A stretch of DNA of 64,000 bases from Polyangium fumosum (GTDB lineage: Bacteria; Myxococcota_A; Polyangia; Polyangiales; Polyangiaceae): positions 81,912-145,911 of the forward strand of contig NZ_SSMQ01000025.1 of assembly GCF_005144585.1 (NCBI RefSeq), given 5' to 3'. Below, piece by piece: positions 18,690 to 28,298 of this stretch. Under the pieces are notes generated by a model. It saw nothing but the letters and a program-made list of their open reading frames with translations. It was not told where the DNA came from and ran no database searches. The translations under genes were made by a program, and so were the position numbers. Within the stretch, counting starts at the first letter, position 1, and each line of letters begins with the position of its first letter.

Positions 18690-18941
18690 TCAGAAAGGAT
18701 CCTTGAAGATGGCCTCCTCGATGCGATCGAGGAAAGGCTGCCGGAGCTCCGCGAGCGTCAGCTTCGGCTGGATGCGGCTCACGTCGACGGCGGCGATCGG
18801 CTTCTCGATGCGGCCGGTGATCGTGACCTCCGACAGCGTGATCGCGCCGCGAGGTTTTTTGTCCTTTTCCTGCGCCTCGGCGGTTCGTACCGACGAACCG
18901 AGGACCACGAGCCCGGCGAGGATCAGCATCGCTCTCCGCAT
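18690..18941 (-). CDS. Small secreted protein (GltF/NfsF position)
   Basis: An 83-aa protein with a signal peptide (residues about 1-23, ending RTAEAQ) and a short mature part: a strand segment (GAITLSEVTITGRIEKPIA) and a helix (LAELRQPFLDRIEEAIFKDP). The segment TITGRIEKP followed by a short helix suggests a small docking protein. GGAGG eight bases upstream decides the start. It sits between the TPR lipoprotein and the small membrane protein on the same strand. In the gltD-E-F-G order this is the third place, but I cannot show homology to GltF. Confidence 0.65.
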   Translation of the reverse strand: MRRAMLILAGLVVLGSSVRTAEAQEKDKKPRGAITLSEVTITGRIEKPIAAVDVSRIQPKLTLAELRQPFLDRIEEAIFKDPF

Positions 18942-18993
18942 GCGCGACCTCCGTTCCACAAGATGCCTCGTCTCGCGCGCGCCGTCCATGTGC

Positions 18994-20598
18994 CTAGAAG
19001 CCCGGGGGCGGCGTGGCGAACGGCGCGACGATGGTGCTGGTCGGCGTGGGCGCTGGCGCTGGCGCGGGAGGCGGCGGCTCGGGCGTGGGCGCTGGCGCCG
19101 CGGACGGCGGCGGCGCTGGCGCGGCAGAGCTGTCCGAAGGCGCAGGCGCAGGCGGCGGGGCCGCGGAAGTCGCGGGCGGCGGGCCTGCGGGCGGCGGGCC
19201 CGGCGGGACCGCTGCGGCGTCCGGGGCGCCCCCATCCTCGGCGCTCGGCGTGCTCGGGAGGGGTGCGACGGGCGCGGGCGCCTCGGCGGCGGACGCAGCG
19301 GCGAGCTCGCCTTCCTTGAGCTTTGCGCGCTGCAGGAGCTCCTCGGAGTCGTCGCGCTCTCCCTTGCGACGGAGCTCCTGGTACTTCTTCAGCTCGGCGA
19401 TCGCCTCGGCGACCTGCTGCTTGGCCGACATGCCGGGGACGCTCGGCGCGAAGAGGTACAAAAGGCCGAGGTCGTAGTGGACCTGCGGCATCGATGCGTC
19501 CCGCGCGAGCACCCACTCGAACTCGCGCTTCGCGTCACCGTACCGGCCGAGCAAGCGGTACGTGTCGCCGAGCGCGAGGTGCGCGGGGAGGTTGTCGCCG
19601 TCGTAGCGGACCGCGCCTTCGAGAAGCGGGAGCGCCTCCTGGCCGTTGCCGGCTTCGAGCAGCATCGCGGCGAGCTGCACGCGCGCCTCGACGAGATCGG
19701 GCCTGCGCTGCACGGCGCGACGGAAGTTGTCCATGGCGCCCGCGCGCTGGGATTGCTCGCGCAGGATGAGGCCTCGCAGAAGCAACGCCTCGGGGTTCTC
19801 CTTGTCGCGCGGCGGGTTGTCCGCGCCGAACCCGTCGAGGATCGCCTGCAGCGCGTAGAGCGCGAGATCGAGCCTGCGGTTGCGGTAATGATCGCGGGCG
19901 ATCACGACCATCGCGGGCCGGTAATCCGGGTTGATCTTGAGCGCCTCCTGGGCGAGGCGTTGCGCCGATCCGGTGTCCTTCTGCAGGCTCTTCACCTCGG
20001 CGAGCGTGGCCGTGACGGCGGCCGATCGCGGCATGATCGCGCGTTTTTCCGTGAGGAGACGTTCGGCCTCGCCGAGGTTGCCCTTCCGCGCGAGCAGCAT
20101 CGCGTAGGCGATGATCGCGGGCTCGTAGTCGGGCGTGATGGAGAGGGCCTTCTGGTAGCTCGCCGCGGCCTCGGGCTCGCGCAAGCGCTCCTGCACGGCG
20201 CCGAGCGAGTAGTGCGCGTGGGGGGCGCGCGCGTCGGCCTGGATGACCTGCTGGAAGAGGCCCTTCGCCGCCGTGAGATCCCCCGCGGCAAACGCGGCCA
20301 TGCCTTGCTGGTAAGGCCCTGCCGCGGCGGGCGGGAGCGGCGCGGGCGGAGGCGCCGGGGGCGGGGTCGTGAGCGTCGGCGGCGCGCTCGGCGTGAGGCT
20401 CGGCGTCGGGCTCATGCCCACGATCGGCGCGGGCTGGCCCCACGGGTTCATCCCGTTCGGCCCATTCGGATACATGGCCGAAGGTTGCGGCGGCGTCTGC
20501 GGCTTCTGCTGCGAGGTCGTCTCCTCGCAGGAGGCCGCGAGGAGCGGCACGAGCGCGCATGCGAGAGCCGCGAAAACCAGAGGAGGCGAACGCTTCAT
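18994..20598 (-). CDS. TPR-repeat lipoprotein (GltE/AglT/NfsE-like)
   Basis: A 534-aa protein. A signal peptide with a lipobox-like LLAASC (Cys about residue 24) is followed by a Pro-rich spacer of about 60 residues and then at least eight tetratricopeptide repeats from about 105 to 390 (for example AHYSLGAVQERLREPEAAAS, AHLALGDTYRLLGRYGDAKR). An Ala/Pro-rich C-terminal tail ends the protein. TPRs form protein-binding solenoids; lipid anchoring would place this one at the outer membrane facing the periplasm. AglT/GltE of the Myxococcus gliding complex has the same design and also follows a giant TPR gene. Its start overlaps the upstream stop by four bases. Confidence 0.8.
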   Translation of the reverse strand: MKRSPPLVFAALACALVPLLAASCEETTSQQKPQTPPQPSAMYPNGPNGMNPWGQPAPIVGMSPTPSLTPSAPPTLTTPPPAPPPAPLPPAAAGPYQQGMAAFAAGDLTAAKGLFQQVIQADARAPHAHYSLGAVQERLREPEAAASYQKALSITPDYEPAIIAYAMLLARKGNLGEAERLLTEKRAIMPRSAAVTATLAEVKSLQKDTGSAQRLAQEALKINPDYRPAMVVIARDHYRNRRLDLALYALQAILDGFGADNPPRDKENPEALLLRGLILREQSQRAGAMDNFRRAVQRRPDLVEARVQLAAMLLEAGNGQEALPLLEGAVRYDGDNLPAHLALGDTYRLLGRYGDAKREFEWVLARDASMPQVHYDLGLLYLFAPSVPGMSAKQQVAEAIAELKKYQELRRKGERDDSEELLQRAKLKEGELAAASAAEAPAPVAPLPSTPSAEDGGAPDAAAVPPGPPPAGPPPATSAAPPPAPAPSDSSAAPAPPPSAAPAPTPEPPPPAPAPAPTPTSTIVAPFATPPPGF

Positions 20599-23500
20599 GG
20601 CAACGTCACCGGGAGCGGCGCGGGCAGACCGTCGGGCTGCAGCGCGGGCGCCATGCCGGGCCGCGTGCGCAGGAACATGCCGTCCTGGTACTGGAAGGGC
20701 TGTCCCGTCTCGGGATCGATGATCCCCTGGCTCATGTCGCGGATCTTCGCGTCGCCGAGGATGTCGGTGAAGAACGCGAGCCTTTGAATCGCGTGGTCGA
20801 CCTCGGGGTTTCGCACGTTCCACGCGCGCGCATACACCACGGCCTGCACGTAGAACTTGATCATGGCGCGGTCGGCGTCGTTGAGGAGCCGCTCGCGCGC
20901 CTCGCGCCACTGCTCGCGGCGCTTCTGGCGGATGGCGTCCGCGGTCTCTTGCAGGTCCTCGCGATCGCTCGTCTCTGCGAGCTTGAGGAGCTTCTCCTCG
21001 CGGTCGGAGTAGAGCTTCAGGCCCGGCGGGCGCGTGTTGTAGAGGCCCGTGCGGCACGAGTCGTAGAGCGAGCCTTGCCGCGCGAACGACGCGACGGACA
21101 AGGCGCGCGACTCGTACGTCTTGATCACGGACTGCAGGTCGTTGAAGTACGTGTCGCCCGCCTTCTTGAGGTCGTCGGAGTACGTCTTGATGACCTTGTC
21201 GATGACGCCGGCGTAGCGGTGGTGGCCGGCGTCGTAGTCCCAGGACTGCCGGAGCTTGTCGTCGATCACGCCGTACGCGCACTCGGCGGCCATGTCGGCC
21301 TGCATCGTGCCAAGCGCCTTCTTGTTGTCCATCGCGGCGAACGCCTTGAACTTGTCGAAGGCGCCGATGGTGTTGCGGCACCACTCGAACGCCTTCGGAT
21401 CCGAGGCCGCCTTGCGCATCTTCGCCGCGTGGAAGGCCGCCTGGACGAGGAACGGCGTGGCCGCCGGCGTGAGGCGGTTCATCTCGTAGTAGTTCTCCAT
21501 CGCGTCCATCGCCTTGACGCGCGCGGCCCTGTTCGCGCCCTCGTCGAGGCCCTTCTCGTCCCACGCCTTGAGGTCGGCCGACGCGACGATGTAGTCGATC
21601 TCGGCCTTCTGCTCGACCGGGGCCTCGAGGTTCAGGAACGCATTGCGCGAGGCGATCATGCGATCACGCTCGCCCACGTTCGCGTAAAGGAGGACCGCGC
21701 CCCGGGCCGCCTCGCGCCGCGCGGGCTTTTCGAAGCGGCCGTTGCGCGAGATCGTGTCGTACGTCTCGGCGGCGGCGCGGTAGTTGAAGAAGAGCACGTA
21801 CGCCGCGCTGAGCGCGTCGTAGGCCTGCTTCAGGTACCCCACGCGCTCGGCGTAGCGCTTCGGATCCGCGGGCTTCGGGGGCTTGCTGGCCTCGTCGCCC
21901 TTCTCCAGCTTCGAGAGGTTCGCCTCGCTCCCGTACTCCTTGATGAAGAGCGCGTACATCTCGATGGCCTGGTCGTAGTCGCCGACCTGCTTGTAGCAGT
22001 ACGCGCCGTTCATCGCGGCCTCGGGCGCCTCGTCCCGCGCCGGGGCTTTTTCCAGCGCCACGCGGTAGAGCGCCGCCGCCTCGCGCCACGCCTGCACGCG
22101 CTCCGGCCCGTCGGGCATCTTCTCGGCCTTCTCGAACTTCGCCGCGGCGTCGACGTAATAGCCGCGCGAGATCGTGGGCTGGGCGATGCCCGTCTCCTTG
22201 AGCTTCTGCTCCTCGCTGATGGCGCAGCTCTTCGTCATCGAGGCCTCGGCGAGCGCGCGCGAGCGCGGCACGTCGTTCTCGAGGTTCGCCATCGTCGTGA
22301 GCTTCTCCCACGCGAGGTAGCCGAACGGCGTCTTGCCGCACTGCTCGGCGTAGATCGGCTCGAGCCTGCGTCGCGCCTCGGCGAAGTTGCCGTACAGGAA
22401 GAAGAACTCCGCGGACTGGTAGGCGTAGAGATCGCTGTTCTTCTGATCCTGGTTCGTCTGCGGATCCCGCGTCGAGAGATCACTCGCCGGAGGCACGCGC
22501 TGGATGTACTCGTCGCGCGCCGCGACCGCGTCCTTGAGGACCTTCGGCAGCTCCTCGACGGCGACCTTCTGCTTGTCGTTCTCCGTGACGATCTTGAGCC
22601 CCGTGCGCTGCTCGATCCCCTCTTGCCCGCCCGTGCGCTTGTAGAGCTTGTACTGGTCGAGCAGCGCTTGGTACGCGGTGTCGACGACCATGAACGCGGC
22701 GGGCTGCAGGTGCTTGTCGTCCTCGTTCGAGTCGCGGACGTCGACGGCGGTGCGCCGCGCGGTCTCGATCTCGTCGACCGTCGGTGAGCGATCCATCGCC
22801 ACCTGGATCACGAGCACCATGTGGTTCGCGTCCGCGAGCCAGTAGCGGCTGTCGTAAGCGTCGGGCGCGTTTTCGTCTTCCTGCAGCACGCCCTGCCAGC
22901 CGAGCGCGGCCATGCGGTACTCGGAGAGCGCGCGTTCGAAGAGCTTGGTGCGCGTCTCCTGCTCGCCGCTCTGGATCGCCGCGTTCACGAGCGCGCTGCC
23001 CGCGTTCGTGTGATCGGCCGCGGCGCGACGCAGGCCGCCACGCACGAGGCGCTCGGCGGTCTGGATGGCCTCCGGATCGTCCTTGTTCGCCTCGACCCAC
23101 GGCGTCTTGCCGACGTAGTTCGCGAGCTTCGTGCGCGCGTCGAGGGCCTTCGCCGCGTTCTCCGCCCGCTCGGCCGTCCCCTCGCGCGACTGCCCGGTGA
23201 GCGTGTCGTAGATGTCCGCGATCTGCGCCTGCATGACCGGCGCGTCGCGGTGCATCGGCCACTTCTTGAGGATGAGCTCCGAGACCTCGATCGTGTTCCG
23301 GTACTGGTTCAGCTCCTTGAACTCGACCGCGAGCGCTTTGTAGACCTCGACGGTCCACTTGCGATCCTGCGGGATGAGCGCCGCGTTCTGCACGCGATCG
23401 ATCGCGATGCGCATCTTCTGCTCGCGGATCCGCGGGTCCTGCTCGAGGTCGAGGATGTCGCTGCGCGGGACGAAGGGCTCATCCGCGGCGGGCCCCGTGA

Positions 23501-24947
23501 AGTCGAGGAACGTGAGCGCGCCGGCGATGTACGTGTACGACTCGCCGCGGAAATCCGTGCCCGGATCCCCCGTGAGTTTCTCCTGTTCGTCGGTGTACTT
23601 GAGCAGCTCGACGAACTGCCGGACGCTCGTCTCGTAGCGGAGCTGCTTGAAGTACGTCCACGCGAGCTTGTACATCGCGACGCCGTAGACGGGCGGCTTC
23701 TTGTACTGGAGCGATCGCGTGTACGCGACCTCGGCGCGGTTCAGGCTGAAGGGCCCGCCGCCCGGATCGATCTCGTTGAAGTGGTAGTCGCCGATGAGCC
23801 ACCAGACCTCGGCGAGGTACCGCGGCTCCGCGCCCTCCGCGACCTTCTGCGGGATCGGCTTGCAGGCGTCGGGGTACGGATTGACGAAGACGAGCTCGTC
23901 CTCGATCGCCGGCGCTTCCGGCTCGGGCTCGGGCTCCTTCCCTTTGCCCTTGGCGTTCGTCTTCTTCTTGGGCGGCGGCTGCGCGGCCTTGCGTTTCGCG
24001 GCCTCGCCGATGGGGATCGGGTGCCGCGACTCCCAGCCGAGCCAGTAGTCGCGATCGTGATCCTGCGGGAGCTTGCCGACCGTGTCCCGCGTCGGATCCT
24101 TCGGATCCGTAGGAACGGGGTACGGGTAGCGGTCGTGGCAGACGAAGGACCGGAAGACCTGCTGCGCCTCGAAGATCCGCGCCGAGTCGTTCAACGCGTG
24201 GCCGAGGTAGTAGTAGACGCCCGCGAGCTCCTTGTACTGCGGGAACTCGCGGATGATGCGCTTGTAGAGGGCGATCGCGGGCCGGAGGCCGATCGCGAGA
24301 TCGTCGGCGAGGTCGGTGTCCTCGCGGGCGCGCTCCTCGTAGAGCGCCGCGAGGCGGAACATCGCCGTGGGCGTGCTCTCGGGGTGCGCGTTCCTGCCGC
24401 TGTACGTCTCGACGAACTTTTCGAGGCGGCGGATCGCCTCCTCGCGCGCCGACTTCAGGTCCTTCTGCTCGACGTCGATCTCGCGGTCGAGGGCGGCGAT
24501 GACACGACGCCTGCGCTCTTCATAGTGCTGCTGGATGATCCGCGTGATCGACGAGCGGTAGTCGCGCGCGGCCTGCTCGTACGCCGCGGCCTCTTTCTCG
24601 AGCTCCGCGAGCACCGCGACCTGCTCGGGCGTGGGAGGCGGCGGCGGAGGCGCCTGCACGCGCGGCTTGAACGCAGGCGTGGGCGGCGGGATGGGCGGCG
24701 CGCTCGCGGACGGCGCCGGAGCCGTGGTCGTGGGCGCTGCACTCGGAGGCGCCGTGGGGATCACGCCGGGAGGCGCCGTGGGCGCTGCCGTCGGTGGTGC
24801 GGTCGGCGGCGCCGTCGGCGCTGCCGTCGGCGGAAAGGGCTGCGGCTGCGACGCGGCGCTGCCGGCGACGCACGTCGCGACGAGCAGCGCGAGGATCGAC
24901 GACGCGCCGCGTCCCGACCGCGACGAGGAACGACGAAGCACGCTCAT
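20595..24947 (-). CDS. Giant periplasmic TPR protein (GltD/AgmU/NfsD-like)
   Basis: A 1450-aa secreted protein. A signal peptide (about 1-33) precedes a Pro/Thr/Ala repeat zone (PTAAPTAPPT units, about 38-100) and a coiled-coil segment (about 105-170, RDYRSSITRIIQQHYEERRR). Many TPR-like repeats extend almost to the end (AMFRLAALYEERARED, AVFYYLGHALN-type units, AMYKLAWTYFKQLRYETSVR). The periplasmic AgmU/GltD and NfsD proteins of Myxococcus are also very large TPR proteins encoded before a TPR lipoprotein and act as the periplasmic track of gliding or spore-coat machines. This one is somewhat longer than those, as I recall about 1200 aa. Four-base overlaps on both sides show strict co-translation. 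Confidence 0.82.
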   Translation of the reverse strand: MSVLRRSSSRSGRGASSILALLVATCVAGSAASQPQPFPPTAAPTAPPTAPPTAAPTAPPGVIPTAPPSAAPTTTAPAPSASAPPIPPPTPAFKPRVQAPPPPPPTPEQVAVLAELEKEAAAYEQAARDYRSSITRIIQQHYEERRRRVIAALDREIDVEQKDLKSAREEAIRRLEKFVETYSGRNAHPESTPTAMFRLAALYEERAREDTDLADDLAIGLRPAIALYKRIIREFPQYKELAGVYYYLGHALNDSARIFEAQQVFRSFVCHDRYPYPVPTDPKDPTRDTVGKLPQDHDRDYWLGWESRHPIPIGEAAKRKAAQPPPKKKTNAKGKGKEPEPEPEAPAIEDELVFVNPYPDACKPIPQKVAEGAEPRYLAEVWWLIGDYHFNEIDPGGGPFSLNRAEVAYTRSLQYKKPPVYGVAMYKLAWTYFKQLRYETSVRQFVELLKYTDEQEKLTGDPGTDFRGESYTYIAGALTFLDFTGPAADEPFVPRSDILDLEQDPRIREQKMRIAIDRVQNAALIPQDRKWTVEVYKALAVEFKELNQYRNTIEVSELILKKWPMHRDAPVMQAQIADIYDTLTGQSREGTAERAENAAKALDARTKLANYVGKTPWVEANKDDPEAIQTAERLVRGGLRRAAADHTNAGSALVNAAIQSGEQETRTKLFERALSEYRMAALGWQGVLQEDENAPDAYDSRYWLADANHMVLVIQVAMDRSPTVDEIETARRTAVDVRDSNEDDKHLQPAAFMVVDTAYQALLDQYKLYKRTGGQEGIEQRTGLKIVTENDKQKVAVEELPKVLKDAVAARDEYIQRVPPASDLSTRDPQTNQDQKNSDLYAYQSAEFFFLYGNFAEARRRLEPIYAEQCGKTPFGYLAWEKLTTMANLENDVPRSRALAEASMTKSCAISEEQKLKETGIAQPTISRGYYVDAAAKFEKAEKMPDGPERVQAWREAAALYRVALEKAPARDEAPEAAMNGAYCYKQVGDYDQAIEMYALFIKEYGSEANLSKLEKGDEASKPPKPADPKRYAERVGYLKQAYDALSAAYVLFFNYRAAAETYDTISRNGRFEKPARREAARGAVLLYANVGERDRMIASRNAFLNLEAPVEQKAEIDYIVASADLKAWDEKGLDEGANRAARVKAMDAMENYYEMNRLTPAATPFLVQAAFHAAKMRKAASDPKAFEWCRNTIGAFDKFKAFAAMDNKKALGTMQADMAAECAYGVIDDKLRQSWDYDAGHHRYAGVIDKVIKTYSDDLKKAGDTYFNDLQSVIKTYESRALSVASFARQGSLYDSCRTGLYNTRPPGLKLYSDREEKLLKLAETSDREDLQETADAIRQKRREQWREARERLLNDADRAMIKFYVQAVVYARAWNVRNPEVDHAIQRLAFFTDILGDAKIRDMSQGIIDPETGQPFQYQDGMFLRTRPGMAPALQPDGLPAPLPVTLP

Positions 24948-27352
24948 TTGCCCTCCGTCCCGGGCGCGGCGCTGTCGTCGAGGACCTCGTCGAGCTCCTC
25001 CCGCAAGAGCTTCTCCTCGCGCGCCCGCTCGACGCGCAAGCTGCGCACGCGGGTCATCTGCTCCTCGCGCACCTCCCACGCCTCCTCGGTGATGCCCACA
25101 TCCGCGCGCAGGACGATGTTCCGCAGCCGGTCGCGCACGAGGCCGAAGTTCCGCATCGCCACCTCGCCCACGACGCCACGCGCCTCCTTGTCGAGCCGCT
25201 CGAGCTCCACCTCGTACCCCACCACCGCGGCCGTCTCGCGCGCCAGGATCGCCCGCACGTCCGTCGTCCTCCGCGCGACCTCACGCTCGAGCTCGGAGAG
25301 CGCGGCGAAGACCTTCGCGTCCGTCTCGTCGCCCTTCTGCAGGAGCGGCGCGACACGCTTCGCGTACGTGGCGAGCGACGCGCCCCCCTGCCCCGCCATC
25401 GCGAGCTGGACCTCCCGCACGATCGCCTCGCGGTACGCCTGCCGCACCTGCGCATCATCGATGAAGCGCTGATCGCCGAAGCCGACCTGCATCTTGCCGG
25501 CGCCCACGAGCTTACGCAGATCCGTGATCTGCTTGCGGTACACCGCGAGATCACGCTCGTGCGCGGCGAGCTCCTGCTCGAACCGCGCGACCGCCGCCGG
25601 ATCCCGCACGACGCCCGCCTGCGGCGCCTCGCGCAGCATGCGCCGCAGGCCGTTCACCTGCGCCTGCAGCGAGTCCACTTCGAGCGTCATGCGCTGGACC
25701 GACTGCGACGCGCCGTTCCACTGCTTCAGCGCCTGCCCCTCGCGCTCCTGGAAATCCGAGTCGTTGACGGGGATCATCCCGAGCCGCTTCTCCAGCGAGC
25801 GGCGACGCGCGCGCACCTGCCCGATCTCGCCGGAGAGCGACGAGGACTCGACCTCGTCCATGCCCTGCCCGATCGAGAGCCGCGCGATGCCCACGCGGTT
25901 GATGAGCCCGAGCGCCTTCTCCTCGCCCGCCTTGAGCTCGGGAAATGCGCGGACGCGGTTCGTCGAGGCCACGACCGCGTTCAGCTTCTCGATGAGATCG
26001 TTCGATTGCTGGATGAGCTCGCGGCACTGCGCGATGCCCTCGATCACGGCGAACGCGGCCGGGCCGTCCTCCGCGTCGCGCGCCCACTGGATCGCCAGCG
26101 TGGGCAGGCCGGAGCTCGAGTCGAGGACGTCGAGCTGCTCCTGGCTCAGCTTGTCGTAGTAGACGGCCGGATCGCTGGTCGCGCCGAGGAACGCATCGAC
26201 ACGCGCGCGCATCGGATCGTAGTTCGCGCGGACGCCCTCGTAGACCTTGAGCGATTTTTCGAACTGGCCCGCGCGCAGCATGAGGTCCGCGCGGAGCAAC
26301 GAGCCATCCGCGATGTTCTGGCTGTTCGGATCCGCGACGGAGAGGACCTCGAGGGCCCGTTGCGCGCGCTCGACGTCGCCGAGGCGGACGTACACCCAGC
26401 CGAGCTCGTAGAGCATCGTCCCGAACTCCGGCGACGATCGGTCGATGTGGTTGTACGCATCCACGGCCTGCGCCCACTGATCCGACTCGTAGAAGAGCCT
26501 TCCTATCGCGAGCCACGCCATGTCGATCACCCGCTCGTGCTCCTTCGAGTCGGGCGCGAGCTGCGTGACCTTGCGGAACTGATCGATCGCCACGACGTAA
26601 CGGCTGCGCGGCGCGCGCGGCGGCACCTCGCCCTCGGCGAGCGGGACCGGCGGCGGCGTCGCCTCCTTCATGGCCACGACGCCGAGCAGGTAGCCGGCCT
26701 GATGCGCGTACTCGCTCTTCGGATCGACCGACGCGAGCGCCGCCTTCGCGCCCGCCCAGTCCTTCTTCACGACGAGGCCTTTGCCGCGTGCGTACGAAAT
26801 TCCGCTCGTCACGGCCGCGGGCGGGAGGCGGTTCATCGCGGAGAAGACGTCGTCGAGGTGCCGGTAGTCCTTCGTCCGCAGCGCGATGTCGACGAGCCGC
26901 TCGAGCGCCTTGCCCTGGTAGGTCAAGAAGCGCGGCTCCTGCACGCGATCGGTGATCCTGAAGTAGACGCGCCGCGCCGAGAGGTACTGCCGCGACTGGA
27001 AGTACGTCTCGCCGAGGAGCGAGAGCGCGTCGGGGTACGCGGTCGGGTGGTCGGGGTACTTCTCGAGGATCTCGTTCAGCAGCGTCGCCGCGCGATCCCA
27101 GTCCCTCGAACCCACGAGCAGCACGGCGTCGGCGATGCGCTGCGCCGGCGTGCGCTCGCGGCCCTTCGACTTCTGGATCGCGTCCTCGATCGCGCGCAGG
27201 CCATTGCCGGCGATCGTGATCTGCTGCGTGGCGGTCGAGATCGCCTGCTCGGCGTCGATCGCGTGCGCGAAGCTCGGCACGAGGGTGGCGCAGGCCGCGA
27301 GGAGGCCCGCGAGGAGCGCCTTCCGCGTGCGGGAACCGCGTGTGCTCTTCAT
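24944..27352 (-). CDS. Secreted TPR / coiled-coil protein
   Basis: An 802-aa protein with a signal peptide (about residues 1-31, SFAHAID). TPR-like repeats fill about 65-400 (VGSRDWDRAATLLNEILEKY, GELGWVYVRLG-type units). A long helical coiled-coil half follows, about 440-790 (RARRRSLEKRLGMIPVNDSD, ELAAHERDLAVYRKQITDLR), with an acidic end. It is probably periplasmic and built to bridge proteins. It stands first or second in the machine operon and overlaps the giant TPR gene by four bases, so it is likely a subunit of the same complex. A GltC/NfsC-type role is possible but not shown. Confidence 0.75.
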   Translation of the reverse strand: MKSTRGSRTRKALLAGLLAACATLVPSFAHAIDAEQAISTATQQITIAGNGLRAIEDAIQKSKGRERTPAQRIADAVLLVGSRDWDRAATLLNEILEKYPDHPTAYPDALSLLGETYFQSRQYLSARRVYFRITDRVQEPRFLTYQGKALERLVDIALRTKDYRHLDDVFSAMNRLPPAAVTSGISYARGKGLVVKKDWAGAKAALASVDPKSEYAHQAGYLLGVVAMKEATPPPVPLAEGEVPPRAPRSRYVVAIDQFRKVTQLAPDSKEHERVIDMAWLAIGRLFYESDQWAQAVDAYNHIDRSSPEFGTMLYELGWVYVRLGDVERAQRALEVLSVADPNSQNIADGSLLRADLMLRAGQFEKSLKVYEGVRANYDPMRARVDAFLGATSDPAVYYDKLSQEQLDVLDSSSGLPTLAIQWARDAEDGPAAFAVIEGIAQCRELIQQSNDLIEKLNAVVASTNRVRAFPELKAGEEKALGLINRVGIARLSIGQGMDEVESSSLSGEIGQVRARRRSLEKRLGMIPVNDSDFQEREGQALKQWNGASQSVQRMTLEVDSLQAQVNGLRRMLREAPQAGVVRDPAAVARFEQELAAHERDLAVYRKQITDLRKLVGAGKMQVGFGDQRFIDDAQVRQAYREAIVREVQLAMAGQGGASLATYAKRVAPLLQKGDETDAKVFAALSELEREVARRTTDVRAILARETAAVVGYEVELERLDKEARGVVGEVAMRNFGLVRDRLRNIVLRADVGITEEAWEVREEQMTRVRSLRVERAREEKLLREELDEVLDDSAAPGTEGK

Positions 27353-27374
27353 GCGTGTTCCTTCGGGAGATCGC

Positions 27375-28298
27375 TCACTTGGCGACGCCCTGCGGCGCCG
27401 GCGCGCCCGCAGGAGCGTTCGGATCCGAGAGCCCTTGCGTGACCTTCTCGACGAACCGCACCGCCGGGCGCTCCTCGATCGGCGTGGTCACGCCGCCCTT
27501 CTCGAACGAGACGATCTGAAGCGTCATCGTCTTGCCTTCGAGCGCGGTGAACGAGTGGTTCGAGCGGACCTCGAGCCGATAACCGCGCATGTACGAGAAG
27601 ACGCCGTAGCCGTTGCCCTGCAGGTTCACGAGGACCTGCACGGTGTGATCACCGGGCGGGATCGAGCCGTTGAAGATCGGGATCTCGCCGGCCTCGGCGA
27701 TCGCGCCCGTCTGATCGGTCTTGTTGTACTGGACGGCGCCGTCGAGGACGACGAGCAGGCGCGTGATCTTGAAGGCGCCCGAGAGCTCGTTCATGTACTT
27801 GAGGTTCGCGCGGGAGCCGGCGCCGCCGCTCGACAGGATCGTGTCGCTGAGCAGCGAGAGACGCGTGTGGCTGCGACGGATCTGCTCTTTCAGCTCGTCG
27901 ATGCGCTGTTCGAGATCACGCAGGCGCACGGCGTACGTCTGTCCGTCCATGCCCGGCGGCGCCGCGGGCTGCGCTCCGGGGGCCGGCTGCGCGCCAGGCA
28001 TGCCCGTGGGAGGCACGGGTTGCATGCCGGGCTGCGTCGGCGGCTGCGGCTGCATGCCCGGCTGTGGCTGCATGCCGGGTTGCATCGGCTGCGGCTGCAT
28101 GCCGGGCTGCGTCGTTTGCGGCTGCATGCCGGGTTGCGTCGGCGCGGCGGCGGGCGGGGTTTGGCCCGTCGGAACGGCCTGCAACAAGCCGGGTCCGGCC
28201 GCCGGCGGAGGCGCCGTGGGGGCCTGAGCAAACGCCGGCGCCACGGTCAGCCAGGTTGCCGCAAAGGTCACGGCGAGCGTCTTCGGGAGCAATCGCAT
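27375..28298 (-). CDS. Secreted coiled-coil protein with Gln/Pro/Met repeats
   Basis: A 307-aa protein with a signal peptide (about 1-22, TVAPAFAQ). A repetitive region of QPGMQPQ units (about residues 50-95) is followed by a short coiled coil (AVRLRDLEQRIDELKEQIRR) and a C-terminal beta-rich domain of about 170 residues (RLLVVLDGAVQYNK, PPGDHTVQVLVNLQGNG, GYRLEVRSNHSFTALEGKTM). The last part resembles small carbohydrate- or protein-binding sandwich domains, but I do not recognise a family. The gene is 22 bp before the TPR/coiled-coil gene and is the likely first gene of the operon. The start at 28298 is preferred; an ATG five codons upstream is possible. Confidence 0.7.
   Translation of the reverse strand: MRLLPKTLAVTFAATWLTVAPAFAQAPTAPPPAAGPGLLQAVPTGQTPPAAAPTQPGMQPQTTQPGMQPQPMQPGMQPQPGMQPQPPTQPGMQPVPPTGMPGAQPAPGAQPAAPPGMDGQTYAVRLRDLEQRIDELKEQIRRSHTRLSLLSDTILSSGGAGSRANLKYMNELSGAFKITRLLVVLDGAVQYNKTDQTGAIAEAGEIPIFNGSIPPGDHTVQVLVNLQGNGYGVFSYMRGYRLEVRSNHSFTALEGKTMTLQIVSFEKGGVTTPIEERPAVRFVEKVTQGLSDPNAPAGAPAPQGVAK
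28010..28145. repeat. Degenerate tandem repeats inside the secreted coiled-coil gene
   Basis: Repeated GGCTGCATGCCGGGYTG-like units of about 21-24 bases encode QPGMQPQ blocks. Such arrays can change copy number and so alter linker length. Confidence 0.6.

Noticed and set aside
22821..25472. Frame of 883 codons on the plus strand opposite the giant TPR gene
   Set aside because: Arg/Leu/Val/Asp-rich antisense shadow; the minus-strand frame has a signal peptide, TPR pattern and ATGA junctions on both sides.
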